Source of the DNA: Macrosoma leucophasiata
Lineage: Eukaryota > Arthropoda > Insecta > Lepidoptera > Hedylidae
Direction: 5' to 3'
Assembly (NCBI GenBank): GCA_036365455.1
Contig: JAWQUS010000010.1
Location: 24,352,501-24,416,500, forward strand
DNA: 64,000 bases
In this document: in pieces, positions 41,901 through 51,603 of the stretch
How the letters are laid out: every line of letters starts with the position of its first letter
Position numbering within the stretch: the first letter of the stretch is position 1
The notes under the pieces: model-generated
What the model saw: the letters and a program-made list of their open reading frames with translations, nothing else
Databases searched by the model: none
What the model was told of the DNA's origin: nothing
Program-made: the position numbers and the translations under genes

Positions 41901-43220
41901 CATAATGCCCTTATGATTATTGTGAGGTACGTTCAATCACATCATTTTGCATCAGAGATAAGTCACTTGCTAGACAATACTCTTCTTTCGAAACAAATGC
42001 GTAAGTTAAATCCGTTTCTCGACGCTAAGGGAACTCTCAGGGTGGGTGGCCGATTGGCCAGATCGGGGCTCGAATTTGAGCATAAACACCCCGCTCTGCT
42101 CCCTCGCGAATCGAAGCTTACCTATTTAATCATCGAAGCGTTTCATCGTGAAAATTGTCACGCTGGCGTTAACACGATGCAATACCTTCTAACACAACAA
42201 TTTTGGATCCTTTCACCCAAACGGGCAATTCGTCATTGCCTTTCGAAGTGTGTTCAGTGTTATAAAACGAACCCGACTCCTCTTGAACCGTTTATGAGCG
42301 ATCTACCTGCTACTCGCGTCAATCAGGTTAAGCCTTTTTCTGTTGTGGGAACGGATTACGGTGGTCCTTTCCGCATCAAACTCGCAAAACATCGCGGTGC
42401 GAAAATCGGTAAGGCTTATCTCTGTTTGTTCGTATGCTTAAGTACCAAAGCAGTGCATCTCGAAACTGTTTCGGATCTTTCATCGGACGCATTCCTTGCC
42501 GCTCTTCGTAGATTTGTCGGTCGTCGCGGTAGGGTCAACGTCATCCAATCCGATTGCGGTACAAATTACGTAGGCGCGAATAATCAGCTTCAGTCTCTCA
42601 TGCAATCTGCCGTTCAAACCGAACAGATTGAGTTTCGTTTTAACCCGCCTTCGAGTCCTCACTTTGGAGGAGTTTGGGAAATTCAAATTAAAGCAGTAAA
42701 ATCGCACCTTTATCGAATTATCGGTGATCAAGTCTTAACGTTCGAAGAACTAAGTACGGTCTTCGTGCAAATTGAGGCGATACTCAATTCGCGACCCCTT
42801 TGTCCGTTGAGTTCAGACCCCAATGACTTGGTTGTACTGACACCGGGCCACTTCTTAACCTTGGAGCCTCTAACTACCGTTCCCGATGAGGACTTAACGT
42901 CAGTTAATATTAATCGACTTAGTCGTTGGCAGCTCATTCAACGTTTCCAACAGGATTTTTGGAATCGTTGGAAGTGCGAATACCTCCATACTTTGACTCA
43001 ACGGGCAAAGTGGACTAAACATTCTAAGCCGCTAATCGTGGGATCCGTGGTAATTCTGAAAACCGAAACTTCTCTTCCGTTACATTGGCCTCTGGCTCGG
43101 GTCGAGAAATTGCACCCTAGCCCGGACGGAATAGTTCGTATCGCAACGGTTCGTACAGTCGATGGTTCGTGCTTAACTCGACCGTTGGCTAAGCTATGTC
43201 CGTTACCTAACCTAGATTAA
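38916..43220 (+). CDS. BEL/Pao Gag-protease-(RT remnant)-integrase polyprotein
   Basis: A 1434-codon frame without stops, shorter than the ~1700-1900 usual for the family. Gag: the PTFSG...WPEFYDVF block near residues 138-165. Zinc knuckle CFNCLKPSHSLKNC at about 416-429, followed by a second Cys/His cluster. Protease: LIDSGSQAHFIS with Asp508. The RT region starts normally (GKYYIPHHCVLRPES, LRVVFNASAK, VGPKLQ to ~816). It then jumps to the late RNase H segment (LFAWSDSTVVLAWL, Asp841; DNPADVVSRG), so the YxDD-bearing core is gone but the frame is kept. Integrase: an HHCC motif near 1075-1115 and catalytic Asp1147, Asp1213 and Glu1255. The C-terminus has WPLARVEKLHP and LAKLCPLP. The start is the first ATG after an upstream stop; a downstream start is possible. 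Confidence 0.93.
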   Translation: MYATRRRSKHDTTSRRGSHATSELTMQDLPVLRRKRTLALRRLEKTLEAAELAQDDRSLLNTFLSHHAVMPRLCESFEQAHTDILGIIDGTSEEKEDLIREQFDDIYIKIATIYRELIPSNDEQRTERDRSSVCNVKLPKIKIPTFSGAIKEWPEFYDVFNSLIHNNETLSDTERMHYLISSLSGDALGLIRTYPVKGTFYSEAYQALLTRYRDKRELAFTCWKEILNINFKSSSPSEFRRVLDLISENLNILKSLDLPTDQWSFILCYHILSKLDSKTRCAFERSHSTAELPEFRDLYKFLNLTCEALVRDTHFLSQERSHSTTNRAHDKSIPKIPPSNKSFKSKPTTVFLSSTSNTKSTADKPKIRTITASEASVTTPIVKCSFCSENHSISYCERFTKLSVAERIEFAKTNRRCFNCLKPSHSLKNCRSFFSCQKCRQRHHTLLHRDDDANLSASSSQADSSSSPEQPVRVLTSIGDNSVVLLSTATVQLRDSSGNFQSFRALIDSGSQAHFISERAATILGVARTLTSRRVRGLGQASSSISGAVRLEVGANSNSLFSIDALTLPSICGRIPSTRINKSSWHHIKDLALADPNFDKPGSVDLLLGAEVFTSLLLPGRVDGGPNQPSALNSVFGWLLLGGAGCQDEVQSFFSQDDDLLHEEVKRFWELESFPSPRHLTPEETRCEEIFATHHTRGSVGRYVVTLPFKEEEQDRSFPGSRDIALRFFHSIERKLRRNPELHHQYNDFMKDYLDSGHMSLVPVNKLTEGKYYIPHHCVLRPESATTKLRVVFNASAKDARGVSLNDTQLVGPKLQSNILKFVRDIYSPVLPCSSLFAWSDSTVVLAWLRSHPSRWKTFVANRVGHILDVIPGARWGHVASEDNPADVVSRGQLPSALVTNRLWWAGPSWLSQPLSSWPSSDGIPDSDILAAEEKPPRSFLTHGDVPSPFIDTLLDRYSSIRKIQRLLCVWIKFIAFIRCKRTRCSDPISTRVELHNALMIIVRYVQSHHFASEISHLLDNTLLSKQMRKLNPFLDAKGTLRVGGRLARSGLEFEHKHPALLPRESKLTYLIIEAFHRENCHAGVNTMQYLLTQQFWILSPKRAIRHCLSKCVQCYKTNPTPLEPFMSDLPATRVNQVKPFSVVGTDYGGPFRIKLAKHRGAKIGKAYLCLFVCLSTKAVHLETVSDLSSDAFLAALRRFVGRRGRVNVIQSDCGTNYVGANNQLQSLMQSAVQTEQIEFRFNPPSSPHFGGVWEIQIKAVKSHLYRIIGDQVLTFEELSTVFVQIEAILNSRPLCPLSSDPNDLVVLTPGHFLTLEPLTTVPDEDLTSVNINRLSRWQLIQRFQQDFWNRWKCEYLHTLTQRAKWTKHSKPLIVGSVVILKTETSLPLHWPLARVEKLHPSPDGIVRIATVRTVDGSCLTRPLAKLCPLPNLD

Positions 43221-43313
43221 TCCGTAACTCGTTAATTATTAGCTTTAGTCGTAATTAAGTCTTTTCGTAGGTTAGTTATTCGCTAGTTTTAGAAAATACC
43301 TATAACGTATTTT

Positions 43314-43325
43314 GGTGGGCGGAAA
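43314..43325 (+). other. Polypurine tract
   Basis: GGTGGGCGGAAA lies directly before the 3' LTR, the expected primer for plus-strand synthesis. Confidence 0.7.
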
Positions 43326-43731
43326 TGTACCGTCATCATATTATTTCAAAGTTGGTATACAATTCTCAAGCTTACACTTAGGTTGGCACTCCTTGGCACT
43401 CTTCACGGTCATTGGTCGATTCTGACAAGACGTCACTGACGTCACCACTCGCCACTACCTGTAGCGAATCGAACTTGCAACGGGAAAAGAGACGCTTGAA
43501 ATTCGTGATCCCGAACGCGCGCGTTTTGTGGCTGGTCCAGGGCCACCCGTGACTCGACACCCCGGCCGGGAGTGAAAACCAAGAAAGAACTCGAAGACCA
43601 CAGGATCAAGACAACATAAATGCCGAAAGCTGGAACCGCAGGTTAGTCAGACGACCTATTAGACCGTTCTCCCTTGTGGGAGTCCCTGTTTGTGAGACGC
43701 CAACCGAGTGAAACCGGGCCCTCACAATACA
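43326..43731 (+). repeat. 3' LTR of BEL/Pao element
   Basis: Same length as the 5' LTR, and identical on reading. Even the antisense 60-codon frame inside both LTRs is identical. Confidence 0.9.
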
Positions 43732-43736
43732 ATTGT

Positions 43737-44255
43737 TATAAATACTGTGACTACTACACAAGAATTTTATATATTAGTTTGTATTATATTTAAACAAATG
43801 ATGTTATTAAATAACTTTGTTGATCGGCATTCCTAAAAACTCACATATGAGATACGTATAGGTCGCGCCACGTAAAAAGAACGCTGGAAGAAAGTAGAAG
43901 GGATGTGTTCGCGCATCGGTACACTCGCGCACGAAAGTACTAGCCCTATTGGTTTATTTTTGATCTAGCTTTCGCTTGCGGTTTCGTGTATTGGTAGGCA
44001 GATTGAAAACTATATTACATAGAATAACATAAAATGAAATAAAAACACATGACGCGCAGCATGACCGCCAGCGTTCTATATTTAAAAATCGCGTATTTAA
44101 TAAAATAAAATAAATAAATATTTTGGTCTTCTATGATCCCTTTGTACTAAGCCGTCGAAGATTACTTGTAAAAAAATGTGCCTCTATGAAGATGGTAATA
44201 TTTCACCAAATATTCTTAATATTATCACAGTTTCGATGACGCCTGTTATAAATTT
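43737..44255. other. No recognised feature
   Basis: AT-rich, no frame over 60 codons. Confidence 0.3.
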
Positions 44256-44435
44256 ACTGGTGGTTGAGCTCCAGTGACGGAACTCGCGGGCTTAGGAACC
44301 ACCGCATTACCTAATATACTTGCTGCTAAATGGTAGTGTTCAGCACTATCGTGTTCCGGTCAGATGGTAATCACATAACATCAATGTGAACTTGCTTACT
44401 TCATGCTTGTTTGTCACTTCCATTACATAAAAAAA
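44256..44435 (+). repeat. Family 1A element with large internal deletion
   Basis: 5' end ACTGGTGGTTGAGCTCC and 3' end CATTACATAAAAAAA are both present. The middle (from GGTAATGTACGG to the CATCACTTAAC block) is missing. Confidence 0.75.
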
Positions 44436-44452
44436 TAACAATTACGGGATCT

Positions 44453-44690
44453 ATCTCAAAATAAACTAGCTACAAGAAAACTAATCTGTGTGCATTAAGT
44501 TTATTTCGGAACTAATTAGGGCGGTTGCTCACTTTATCAGTGTTGCACGCTGTGAGACGCTCGCACGCTAATTATTTAACTTGGTTCCACTTTGTTGCTT
44601 CTAACTCGCGGATTTGCTTTAGTTGGGCTTGTAGCTCATGAAACTACACAGTGTTAAAGTGTGGAGTTTAAAATAGAATTAACAAACGTA
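44453..44690. repeat. Dispersed repeat D, copy 2
   Basis: GGAACTAATTAGGGCGGTTG, GCTGTGAGACGCTCGCACGC and GTTAAAGTGTGGAGTTT match 36737-36925. Confidence 0.5.
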
Positions 44691-44700
44691 AATAACAAAA

Positions 44701-44950
44701 CTCAACAATTAATATTGCACATCGAGCCTACGCAAGAGACGATCGGCTCATTTCGACTTCGTAGAGCGTTATCTGTGCTGTACACTGCCTACGTAAACAC
44801 TAACAGTCCGGTATTGGTCAAAAATTTGATCAAAATGGCCGACAGACGTCGAATAGGTACGGTGCGGAAGAGAACGCACTACAAGCTCGAAATAAACCGA
44901 AGTCTCTTTCCTAAACTCGATGTGCAATATTTATTGTTGAGCGCTGTACA
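44701..44950. mobile_element. Foldback MITE family C, copy 2
   Basis: CTCAACAATTAATATTGCAC...GAGACGATCGGCTCATTTCG inverted against CCGAAGTCTCTTTCC...TGTTGAGCGCTGTACA. The 97-codon + frame across it (44661-44954) reads through the inverted arms and is not a gene. Confidence 0.65.
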
Positions 44951-45060
44951 TTGACGTTGTATTAAGTAAGTCAACTTTGTGCATGTTATTGAAGAAAATG
45001 TTTGATCATCGACATTTCTAAAAATCTTTATGTGACTCAAATAAAAATATTTTATTTATG

Positions 45061-45242
45061 TCCTTCCTAGCTCGGACGGTAGTAAGTGCAATTACGCAAG
45101 ACGGGCAGCAGCATCCCGCAATAAAACTGCTGCTACTGCGATCGCCAATCCGCATTCCAAGCGTGGCGATTATGGCATATCCCCCTTGTTTCCCAGCTTT
45201 GGTGCAACAGTGGACATTTTTCGGCTAAAATGATGATGTCAT
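45061..45242 (+). repeat. RTE-related 3' end / SINE (family E)
   Basis: CTAGCTCGGACGGTAGTAAG, GCGATCGCCAATCCGCATTC, GTGGCGATTATGGC, then CAACAGTGGACATTTTTCGG and ATGATGATG. Best copy of the family. Confidence 0.65.
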
Positions 45243-45332
45243 GATCCTCTGCAAAAGAAAATCCGCCGTCTTGTACGTGGATTCCACGGAAATGTAATAG
45301 TGTGCAAAGACCCTAAACTATAAATATTGAAT

Positions 45333-45500
45333 CCCAAAATCTCTCCAAGCTGTTACAACTTCGAGCCTTGTATTTGACGTAGCTTATTTACAATAACGAA
45401 ACGAAGTTCCAAGCGGGCTGCTAAACCGCCGTTAGCTAACAAGCGGTGAGCACTACTAGCTGCAATTAATTAGAAGATGCACTCCGAATTGAGTTTATGT
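45333..45500. repeat. Foldback repeat family G, partial copy
   Basis: AAGCTGTTACAACTTCGAGC, GACGTAGCTTATTTACAATA and GTTAGCTAACAAGCGGTGAG match the full copy at 46718-46975, inverted. Confidence 0.55.
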
Positions 45501-45662
45501 ACTATTCCACTTGTTCTTACTGTTTGACCAAACCTTAAAACTTATTTTCTAGGTTGATTGTAGGTGGAAAAAATTAAAGATGTTAGTTTTTAATACTTAT
45601 AACACTATAATAATAATGTCAACTCATTATACGTCCCACTGCTGGGCACGAGTCTCTCTCTC

Positions 45663-46030
45663 CTCTGGTTGGAGAGACTCAGAACTGTATTAGATTTAAG
45701 TTTATATTCAAAAGAGCTGTACTGAGTTTCTTCAGTGGCGGAGTTCTTTTCAGTATTGACTGCCCTTGGAATTCTACCAAGTGAATAACCTTTATTATGA
45801 CGACCAAATTCATTCTTTCTCAGTTCCTTTTGAAATGGGGAAATGGAGGAATTTGTAAATAATTGATGCTTTCCATATTATACAAAATTGTTCAGTGTCT
45901 ATTTAATTTATTATGTGTTTTTGATTATCATTAGTGGTTATTCACTCTAGGTTAGTTTAAAAAAAAATGACGATGTAAAAGTGCTCTCCAGGAGCCTAAT
46001 TATATGAAATAAATGAATAAACTGAATAAA
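45663..46030 (+). repeat. LINE tail family C copy
   Basis: AGAGCTGTACTGAGTTTC, CGGAGTTCTTTTCAGTATTG and ATTCTACCAAGTGAATAACC, then GTTATTCACTCTAGG and a GAAATAAATGAATAAACTGA end. Confidence 0.65.
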
Positions 46031-46078
46031 CTCCTCGTGTCTGCATCTGAACTCCTCATTTCTGCATCTGAAATTAAT

Positions 46079-46465
46079 TAAGTTACTCCTTATTACATCA
46101 GCTATCTGCCAGTGAAAGGCCCCTCAAAATCGGAGACACTCAAATTTTATTTATTTGTATGTATGTATGTATGTATGTATGTACTCAAATTCTATTTATT
46201 TGTATGTATGTATGGTTGTTTGGATAAAAGTAGCCTAAGTTACTCCTTATCACATGAGCTATCTGCCAGTGAAAGTCCCGTCAAAATCGGTCCAGCCGTT
46301 CCCAATATTAGAGGGAACAAACAGACAGACAGACAGACAAAAATTGAAAAAAAAATTGTTTTGGTATATGTACCGTGTATAGATACATATGCATTTAGTA
46401 AAAAGCGGTTATTATAATATAACAAACAGACACTCCAATTTTATGTATTTGTATAGATATTGATA
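46079..46465 (+). repeat. Repeated non-LTR-like 3' sequence with (GTAT)n and (CAGA)n
   Basis: AAGTTACTCCTTATTACATC plus AGCTATCTGCCAGTGAAAG occurs at 46079 and again near 46240. The block ACTC(A/C)AATT(T/C)TAT(T/G)TATTTGTA occurs three times. The two microsatellites sit between. This looks like overlapping copies of one element. Confidence 0.5.
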
Positions 46466-46490
46466 TAGATTAATTAAGTTCTAGGTCCCT

Positions 46491-46646
46491 GCAGAGAGCC
46501 ATAACACATTAGGCCTCAGGAGTGGTAACGCATCTGCATTTTGACCTCAGGTCTTTGTGTAGGTGTACGAGTATATAGACTGCAGTCATCACTTAACATC
46601 AATGTGAGCTGCATGCTTTCTTGCCACCTTCCTTATATTAAAGAAA
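46491..46646 (+). repeat. Family 1A 3' half
   Basis: From GCCATAACACATTAGGCCTC to TATTAAAGAAAAA; 5' part lost. Confidence 0.65.
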
Positions 46647-46717
46647 AACTAATCTTACAATCCATATTTATTCACTTAATAAGACAATTTATGACACCAT
46701 AAAATATCTATAAATAC

Positions 46718-46975
46718 TGAAATCCCAAACTCCGCTCTAGGCTGTTACAGAGTCGAACACCGCTCGGAGCAGTTACAGAGTCGAGTAGTACACAAACTGA
46801 ATTGCAACTGCATCTTCTAGTTAATTTCAACTAGAGCTCCTCAGAGCTTGTTAGCTAACAGCGGTTTAGCAGCCCGCTAGTAACTTCGTTTAGTTATTGT
46901 AAATAAGCTACGACAAATACAAGCCTTTGAGGCTCGAAGATGTAACAGCCTGGAGCGGAATTCAGACTTTAGAGA
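46718..46975. mobile_element. Foldback repeat family G, full copy
   Basis: The left end CCGCTCTAGGCTGTTACA is inverted at the right end (TGTAACAGCCTGGAGCGG). Noncoding, ~260 bp. Partial relatives at 45333-45500 and 48385-48512. Confidence 0.6.
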
Positions 46976-47065
46976 AGATTAAGCCCATTAACGATTGCAA
47001 ATTTAGTGAATATACCATTTATTGAATTTTGTTAATATAATAATATTGCCTGTTGATGGATGAAC

Positions 47066-47575
47066 ATGTTCAGCACTATCGTACTGGTGGTAGAGCTCCA
47101 GTGACGGAGCTCGCGGGCGTAGGCACCACCGCATTACCTAATATACTTGCCGCTAAATGGTAGTGTTCAGCACTATCGTGTTCCGGTCAGGTGGTAATGT
47201 ACGGCCCTGTAATTTCCAGCACAGAGGCATAACACCTTAGGCCTCAGGAGTGGTAACGCATCTGCATTTTGACCTTGGTCTTTGTGTGGGTGTCTATAGG
47301 CTGCAGTCATCACTTAACATCAATGTGAACTGCATGCTTGTTTGCCACTTCCATAACATAAAAAAAAAAAAAAAAAAAAAAAATCGTGATCCGGTTAGAT
47401 GGCAATGTATGGCCCCGTAATAACTATCACAGAGACATAACAACTAAAGTCTTAGGGGTGGTCAACGCATTTAAATTTTGACCTCTGGTCTTTGTGTAAG
47501 TGTCTATAGGCCGCAGTCATCACTCAACATCCATGTGAACTGAATGCCAGTTTGCCACCTTCGTTCGTCACCATT
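47066..47575 (+). mobile_element. Family 1B fragment hosting a family 1A copy
   Basis: The B sequence ATGTTCAGCACTATCGT (left) resumes at GATCCGGTTAGATGGCAATG (right), with TATGGCCCCGTAATAACTAT and a decayed 3' end. Confidence 0.75.
47083..47382 (+). mobile_element. Young family 1A element with poly-A and TSD
   Basis: Runs from ACTGGTGGTAGAGCTCCAGT to a poly-A of over 20 residues. ATCGT is duplicated at 47078-47082 and 47383-47387. It is the cleanest evidence here that the family inserts by target-primed reverse transcription with a poly-A tail. Confidence 0.88.
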
Positions 47576-47706
47576 TAACCGCAACACAATAGTGCTGTAC
47601 GCTTACGGTGGCTGGTAGGTAAAATTTGACTTGCTTATTTTATCGATTATTTCTATAAAGAAATTTTAAAGTGATATTTTGATGTGAATTTCGAATACAT
47701 AATTTA

Positions 47707-48256
47707 TAGCTTAGGATTCCACTGCAGAATTATTTCGTACATCCAGATATACTGCAAACCTAATTTTACGTATATTTATAATCTAGAGAACCACTAGGTT
47801 GCCTATCAAAATATGGCCGCTATTTTTAATGAAATTATTTTATCTTTAACAGTCAGCAACCCTTCTTTGGGCCCATTTAATTTGGCTCTCGTATATCATA
47901 ATAATGAGAAAAATAATAGCTTTAATTTCATATATAAATAATAAATATAGGTACGTTATGAACGTTAAAAGGCATCGAGGCAGAACGTAAATAATATGTA
48001 GTGGCGGCCAAGTGCGCAACGGCAGCTGTGATTTTTCATTCTTAATAAATATTTCCGTGAAGTAAACAATATTTTATTGAAAAAACAAGTAAAAAAAAAA
48101 TCATTCCCCAAAAAAAAAATGAGAAAAAATACTTGCGGCCATATTTTGATAGGCAACTAAGTGGGTGTATATTCTTTAGATTATAAATATGCGTAAAAAT
48201 TAGATTTGCAGCATATCTGGATGAAAAAAAGAATTCTGCTTTGGAATCCTAACCTA
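47707..48256. mobile_element. Long-TIR MITE, copy 1 (550 bp)
   Basis: Inverted ends of ~120-130 bp: left TAGCTTAGGATTCCACTGCA...CTAGGTTGCCTATCAAAATA, right the inverse of TTTTGATAGGCAACTAAGTG...GGAATCCTAACCTA. TTA flanks both sides (47704-47706 and 48257-48259). Copy 2 is at 52014-52540. The 3-bp TTA duplication would fit PIF/Harbinger-type movement, unproven. The 63-codon frame inside is not a transposase. Confidence 0.7.
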
Positions 48257-48384
48257 TTAGTACACTACACTAAATATATTTAAGCTTATTCCCTACCCCA
48301 TTATTATGTCAAAAATTACCTAAATTATAACAATATTCAGCAAGGATAGGTAGTTTATCAAAGCATTACGATTCTATAAATAGC

Positions 48385-48512
48385 AAGATTCCGATTTCCC
48401 TCTAGGCTGTTAGTCTTCGAGTCTCAAAGCTTTGCATCTGACGTAGTTTATTTACAATAACGATACGAAGTTCACAGCTTCTGAAGCACAGTTAGCTAGC
48501 AAGCGGTTGGGA
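48385..48512. repeat. Foldback repeat family G, partial copy
   Basis: CCCTCTAGGCTGTTAGTCTT, GACGTAGTTTATTTACAATA and GTTAGCTAGCAAGCGGTTGG. Confidence 0.5.
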
Positions 48513-48514
48513 TT

Positions 48515-48960
48515 TTATTTATTAATTAGAATTCTACATCTACAATTATTATGAAGTTTGAATCAGAAATTTGCGCGCAGAGTCAAGTCACACTCGGCTA
48601 AAATTCCATACAAACGCTTACTCTGGTTATCTACTACACAGACATCAATCAGGACGTGTTTTTACACGTAGGTACACACACAGTTGCCCGCTCGCAACCA
48701 CAGTGTACGAAGCTGCAGGCATGATACTCAAGGGAAGGTGCGGGCTGCAAGAGTGGAAATCAGGCTGGATGTCGAAGTGTCCATTTTATCCGTAGTATTA
48801 TTACATATTCTATGGTCAAGCGGCAACACGGCACACAACATGTAGATACGCAAAAAAAATCTCGTCGTAAGGGGTAAGTACTCGTAGATTACGGCGTATC
48901 AATTGCCAGTATATCTAAGTAGGTGAAAGAAATATTTACAGAGTTCTTTTATACGATGAT
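48515..48960. other. No recognised feature
   Basis: A 74-codon + frame (48571-48795) has no motif and overlaps no repeat I know. Probably chance. Confidence 0.3.
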
Positions 48961-48965
48961 ATTTA

Positions 48966-49238
48966 CGAAGTTGGCAAACAAGCACGCAGTTCACATAGAT
49001 GTTAAGTAATGACAACAGCCTACACGAAAATCAGACGCAGTCAAAATGCAGACGCGTCGCCACCCCTGAGACCTAAGTTGTTATGTCTCTATGATAGTTA
49101 ATATAGGCCCATACATAACCATCTAACTGCAATAAGGCAGTGTTGAGCACTAACATTTTTCTGCCGATAGATTAAGAAAAGCGGTGGTGCCTACAACGGC
49201 CCTCCTGTTTGAACACCGGTACTCTGCCAGTTAGTTTG
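48966..49238 (-). repeat. Family 1B element, diverged
   Basis: GTTGGCAAACAAGCACGCAG, GAGACCTAAGTTGTTATGTC and AGCGGTGGTGCCTACAACG. The 5' hairpin is degraded. Confidence 0.65.
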
Positions 49239-49320
49239 TACCAGTTATTTCAACTGAAGCCTGTTTATGTATTAACAGGACATATGTCATTGTGCAAAAG
49301 TCTTTAACCAGTGTGTTTTA

Positions 49321-49757
49321 CTGGCAATGACCTACGGTGCCGAGACGTGGTCTCTCACTATGGGTCTCTTACGAAAGCTCCAAGTCACTCAGCGGTCATT
49401 GGAAAGGGCTATGCTCGGCGTTTCCCTACTGGATCGAATCAGAAATGAGGAGATCCGTAGGCGAACGAAAGTCGCTGACATAGCCAAGCAGATTTCCAAG
49501 CTGAAGTGGCAATGGGCAGGGCACATAGCTTGGAGAACCGATAGCCGCTGGGGCAGAAAGGTTCTCGAGTGGAGACCACGTATACAAACGCAGCGTAGGA
49601 CGTCCACCTGCAAGATGGACCGACGACCTGATCAAGGCTGCAGGTACCCGCTGGATGCACATCGCTTCCGATCGGTCGGCATGGAGGTCATTGGGGGAGG
49701 CCTATGTTCAGCAGTGGACGTCCTATGGCTGATATGATGATGATGATGATGATGTCA
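49321..49757 (+). pseudogene. RTE-clade LINE C-terminal fragment
   Basis: The + frame 49327-49737 reads YGAETWSL, LQVTQRSLERAMLGVSL, ISKLKWQWAGHIAWR, then GMEVIGGGLCSAVDVLWLI. This is the stretch after the reverse transcriptase in RTE elements, ending in GCAGTGGACGTCCTATGG and a (GAT)n tail at 49733-49757. The expected GRPxxRWxDDL motif is scrambled by a frameshift (RRTSTCKMDRRPDQG), so it is inactive. The 5' end is truncated just upstream of YGAETW. Confidence 0.8.
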
Positions 49758-49759
49758 TT

Positions 49760-50288
49760 GTGTTTCCAATGGGTTGAATTAATATATCTACCAAAAACTT
49801 AAACCAAATCTTAAAGCAGCAAGTAAACAAAAAGCAGTCGGTAAAAGCGTCAAAACCGTAGCAACGTCACCACGAACGCCCGGACAAAATTTATCCGGCC
49901 CGGGGGAAATTAATATCAGGTGTACAACTAGCCCGGGTGACGACTCAAATATGTAACAAATTCCCCCGGTTGCCAGTTGCCACAACGTCACGTCGGTTAT
50001 AATTAGGGAACTGCGGATGACACGTTTCCGAATTCAAATTTTAATGTAGCCTTCTTTTTATTCGACTTCCGGGAGCTTCTTGCCAAATATTGTTATTAAA
50101 ATTTTATATACGAATAAAAGTTTTTTTTTATTTCATAAGAAAAACGCTTTGCTTTGAATATATTACGAGCTATTAGCGATTAGAAGAAATGTTGCTAAAA
50201 AAATAATGTTCGAGTTTCTTTCACGCCGACCGAGCATTTCGCTCACGAGGCTGCCTCGCCCGAGCATGCGTCCACTGGAGACGTGGCT
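49760..50288. other. No recognised feature
   Basis: A GC-richer patch at 49860-49990 has CCCGG-rich DNA but no frame of note. Confidence 0.3.
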
Positions 50289-50527
50289 AATCATCATCAT
50301 CATCATCATCACTCCAGCCGATAGATGACCACTGTTGGACTAAGCCTTCCCCACAGACGCCAACAGTGTTGTGCGTCATTAGGGGATAATATGCCATAAT
50401 CGCCACTCTTGACAGGTGGATTGGCTATCGCAGTAACGGTAATTTTACCGCGGGACTCTGCTGTCCATCCCGCGTTGTTATATTTATTACCACCCTATTG
50501 AAATGGTTTGAGCACCATTATTCGTTT
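50289..50527 (-). repeat. RTE-related 3' end / SINE (family E)
   Basis: (ATC)n at 50289-50310, then the reverse complement of the family E body (CATAATCGCCACTCTTGAC, GATTGGCTATCGCAGTAACG, CACCCTATTGAAATGG). Confidence 0.65.
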
Positions 50528-51430
50528 TGAGCAGATGAAATCGCGAGCAAAATCTAGTTTATTATAATTTATTAGTAACGCAAAAAAATGTGCACCGTAA
50601 AAAAAGATCTCACATGTTCAAACATAATTACATTCAGCGCGAACAACGATAAGGAAAAAAGGTGTATCCCAATTTGGAAACAATTACCCGTAAGATGACG
50701 GTGTAACCAACAAATTATATTTGTCAAGGAGGAGTTTCGGGATTATCTCCGTAATCCCCAGACAGACAGGCGACAGGTGAGCCATTATTGGTCGCTTTTA
50801 AGGTTCACTCGTAAAAACATTTGCATTGCTTCTGATAATATTATTATATTTCAATTTGACGATTTGAAACACAATGAGACGTGATAAGCTTGTTTTGTTA
50901 TATATAAGGTGTAACCGCAAGGTCCAACAATATTTCAGCAGTCCATGCCTATACTGTTGTTGACTTCATCTCCAGAGGTCTATTTCTCCTGCGAATGTAA
51001 AATCATCAGTTATTACGAGTCAAACTTTGATTCAAATTTTATGCGTTTCAACCCTGACAACAATAGCTGATAACATATATCAATCGAATGCGAACGCTAC
51101 GCGTGTGTGCGTAGGTATGAATTGCTTTCATGTTTTTCATAACTTTATCTAAGAGACGACTACAAGGCAAAAATCGAATAAAACATCATCTCACCGCCAA
51201 CAAAAACAAAGAGTTATGTACTGAAGTTTTATGAAGCGATGTGTTAACGTGGCTCACATAATATTCCCACGTCAATGATGGCGCGTGACTCGCAAGCTAA
51301 TCTGTTCAGGGTTCACAAGACATCGAATGTTGTGCTAAAAGGTAGTTAAAACTGGTTTTAAATCCGAAGAAACATAATCTCAATTGCATAGTTATAACAA
51401 TTACGCTTCAGTAATTTTTGAAGATCCTCA
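50528..51430. other. No recognised feature
   Basis: A possible Helitron tip (GAAATCGCGAGCAAAATCTAG then T) at about 50536-50557. The rest has no frame or known repeat. Confidence 0.3.
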
Positions 51431-51433
51431 CGG

Positions 51434-51603
51434 CTTTGTCTCTACTATGACCAAACTATGGCGGTCAAACCGTTCCAATAGGGTGGTAGTAAATATAATA
51501 ACGCGTGATGGGTAGTAGCGTCCCGTGTAAAACTACCGCTAAACCCGTGATTATGGCATATGCTGCCCTTACGACGCACACCATCATTGTGGACGTCTTT
51601 TGA
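51434..51603 (+). repeat. RTE-related 3' end / SINE (family E), truncated tail
   Basis: GGTCAAACCGTTCCAATAGG, AGCGTCCCGTGTAAAACTAC, GTGATTATGGCATATG, then TTGTGGACGTCTTTT. A tRNA-derived SINE replaces its tail. Confidence 0.6.

Larger units (their letters stand above)
37110..43731 (+). mobile_element. BEL/Pao LTR retrotransposon, complete but RT-deleted
   Basis: 6622 bp bounded by two 406-bp LTRs (TG...CA) that I read as identical. ATTGT is duplicated at 37105-37109 and 43732-43736; 5-bp duplications are normal for this superfamily. A primer site, a 1.4-kb leader, one Gag-protease-integrase frame and a purine tract are in order. The RT core is missing. Identical LTRs imply recent transposition, so the deleted form itself probably moved with RT supplied in trans. 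The surrounding DNA rejoins smoothly as GTAGATATTGTTATAAATAC without the element. Confidence 0.93.

Noticed and set aside
44661..44954. 97-codon + frame
   Set aside because: Reads across the inverted arms of a foldback MITE; no protein motif.
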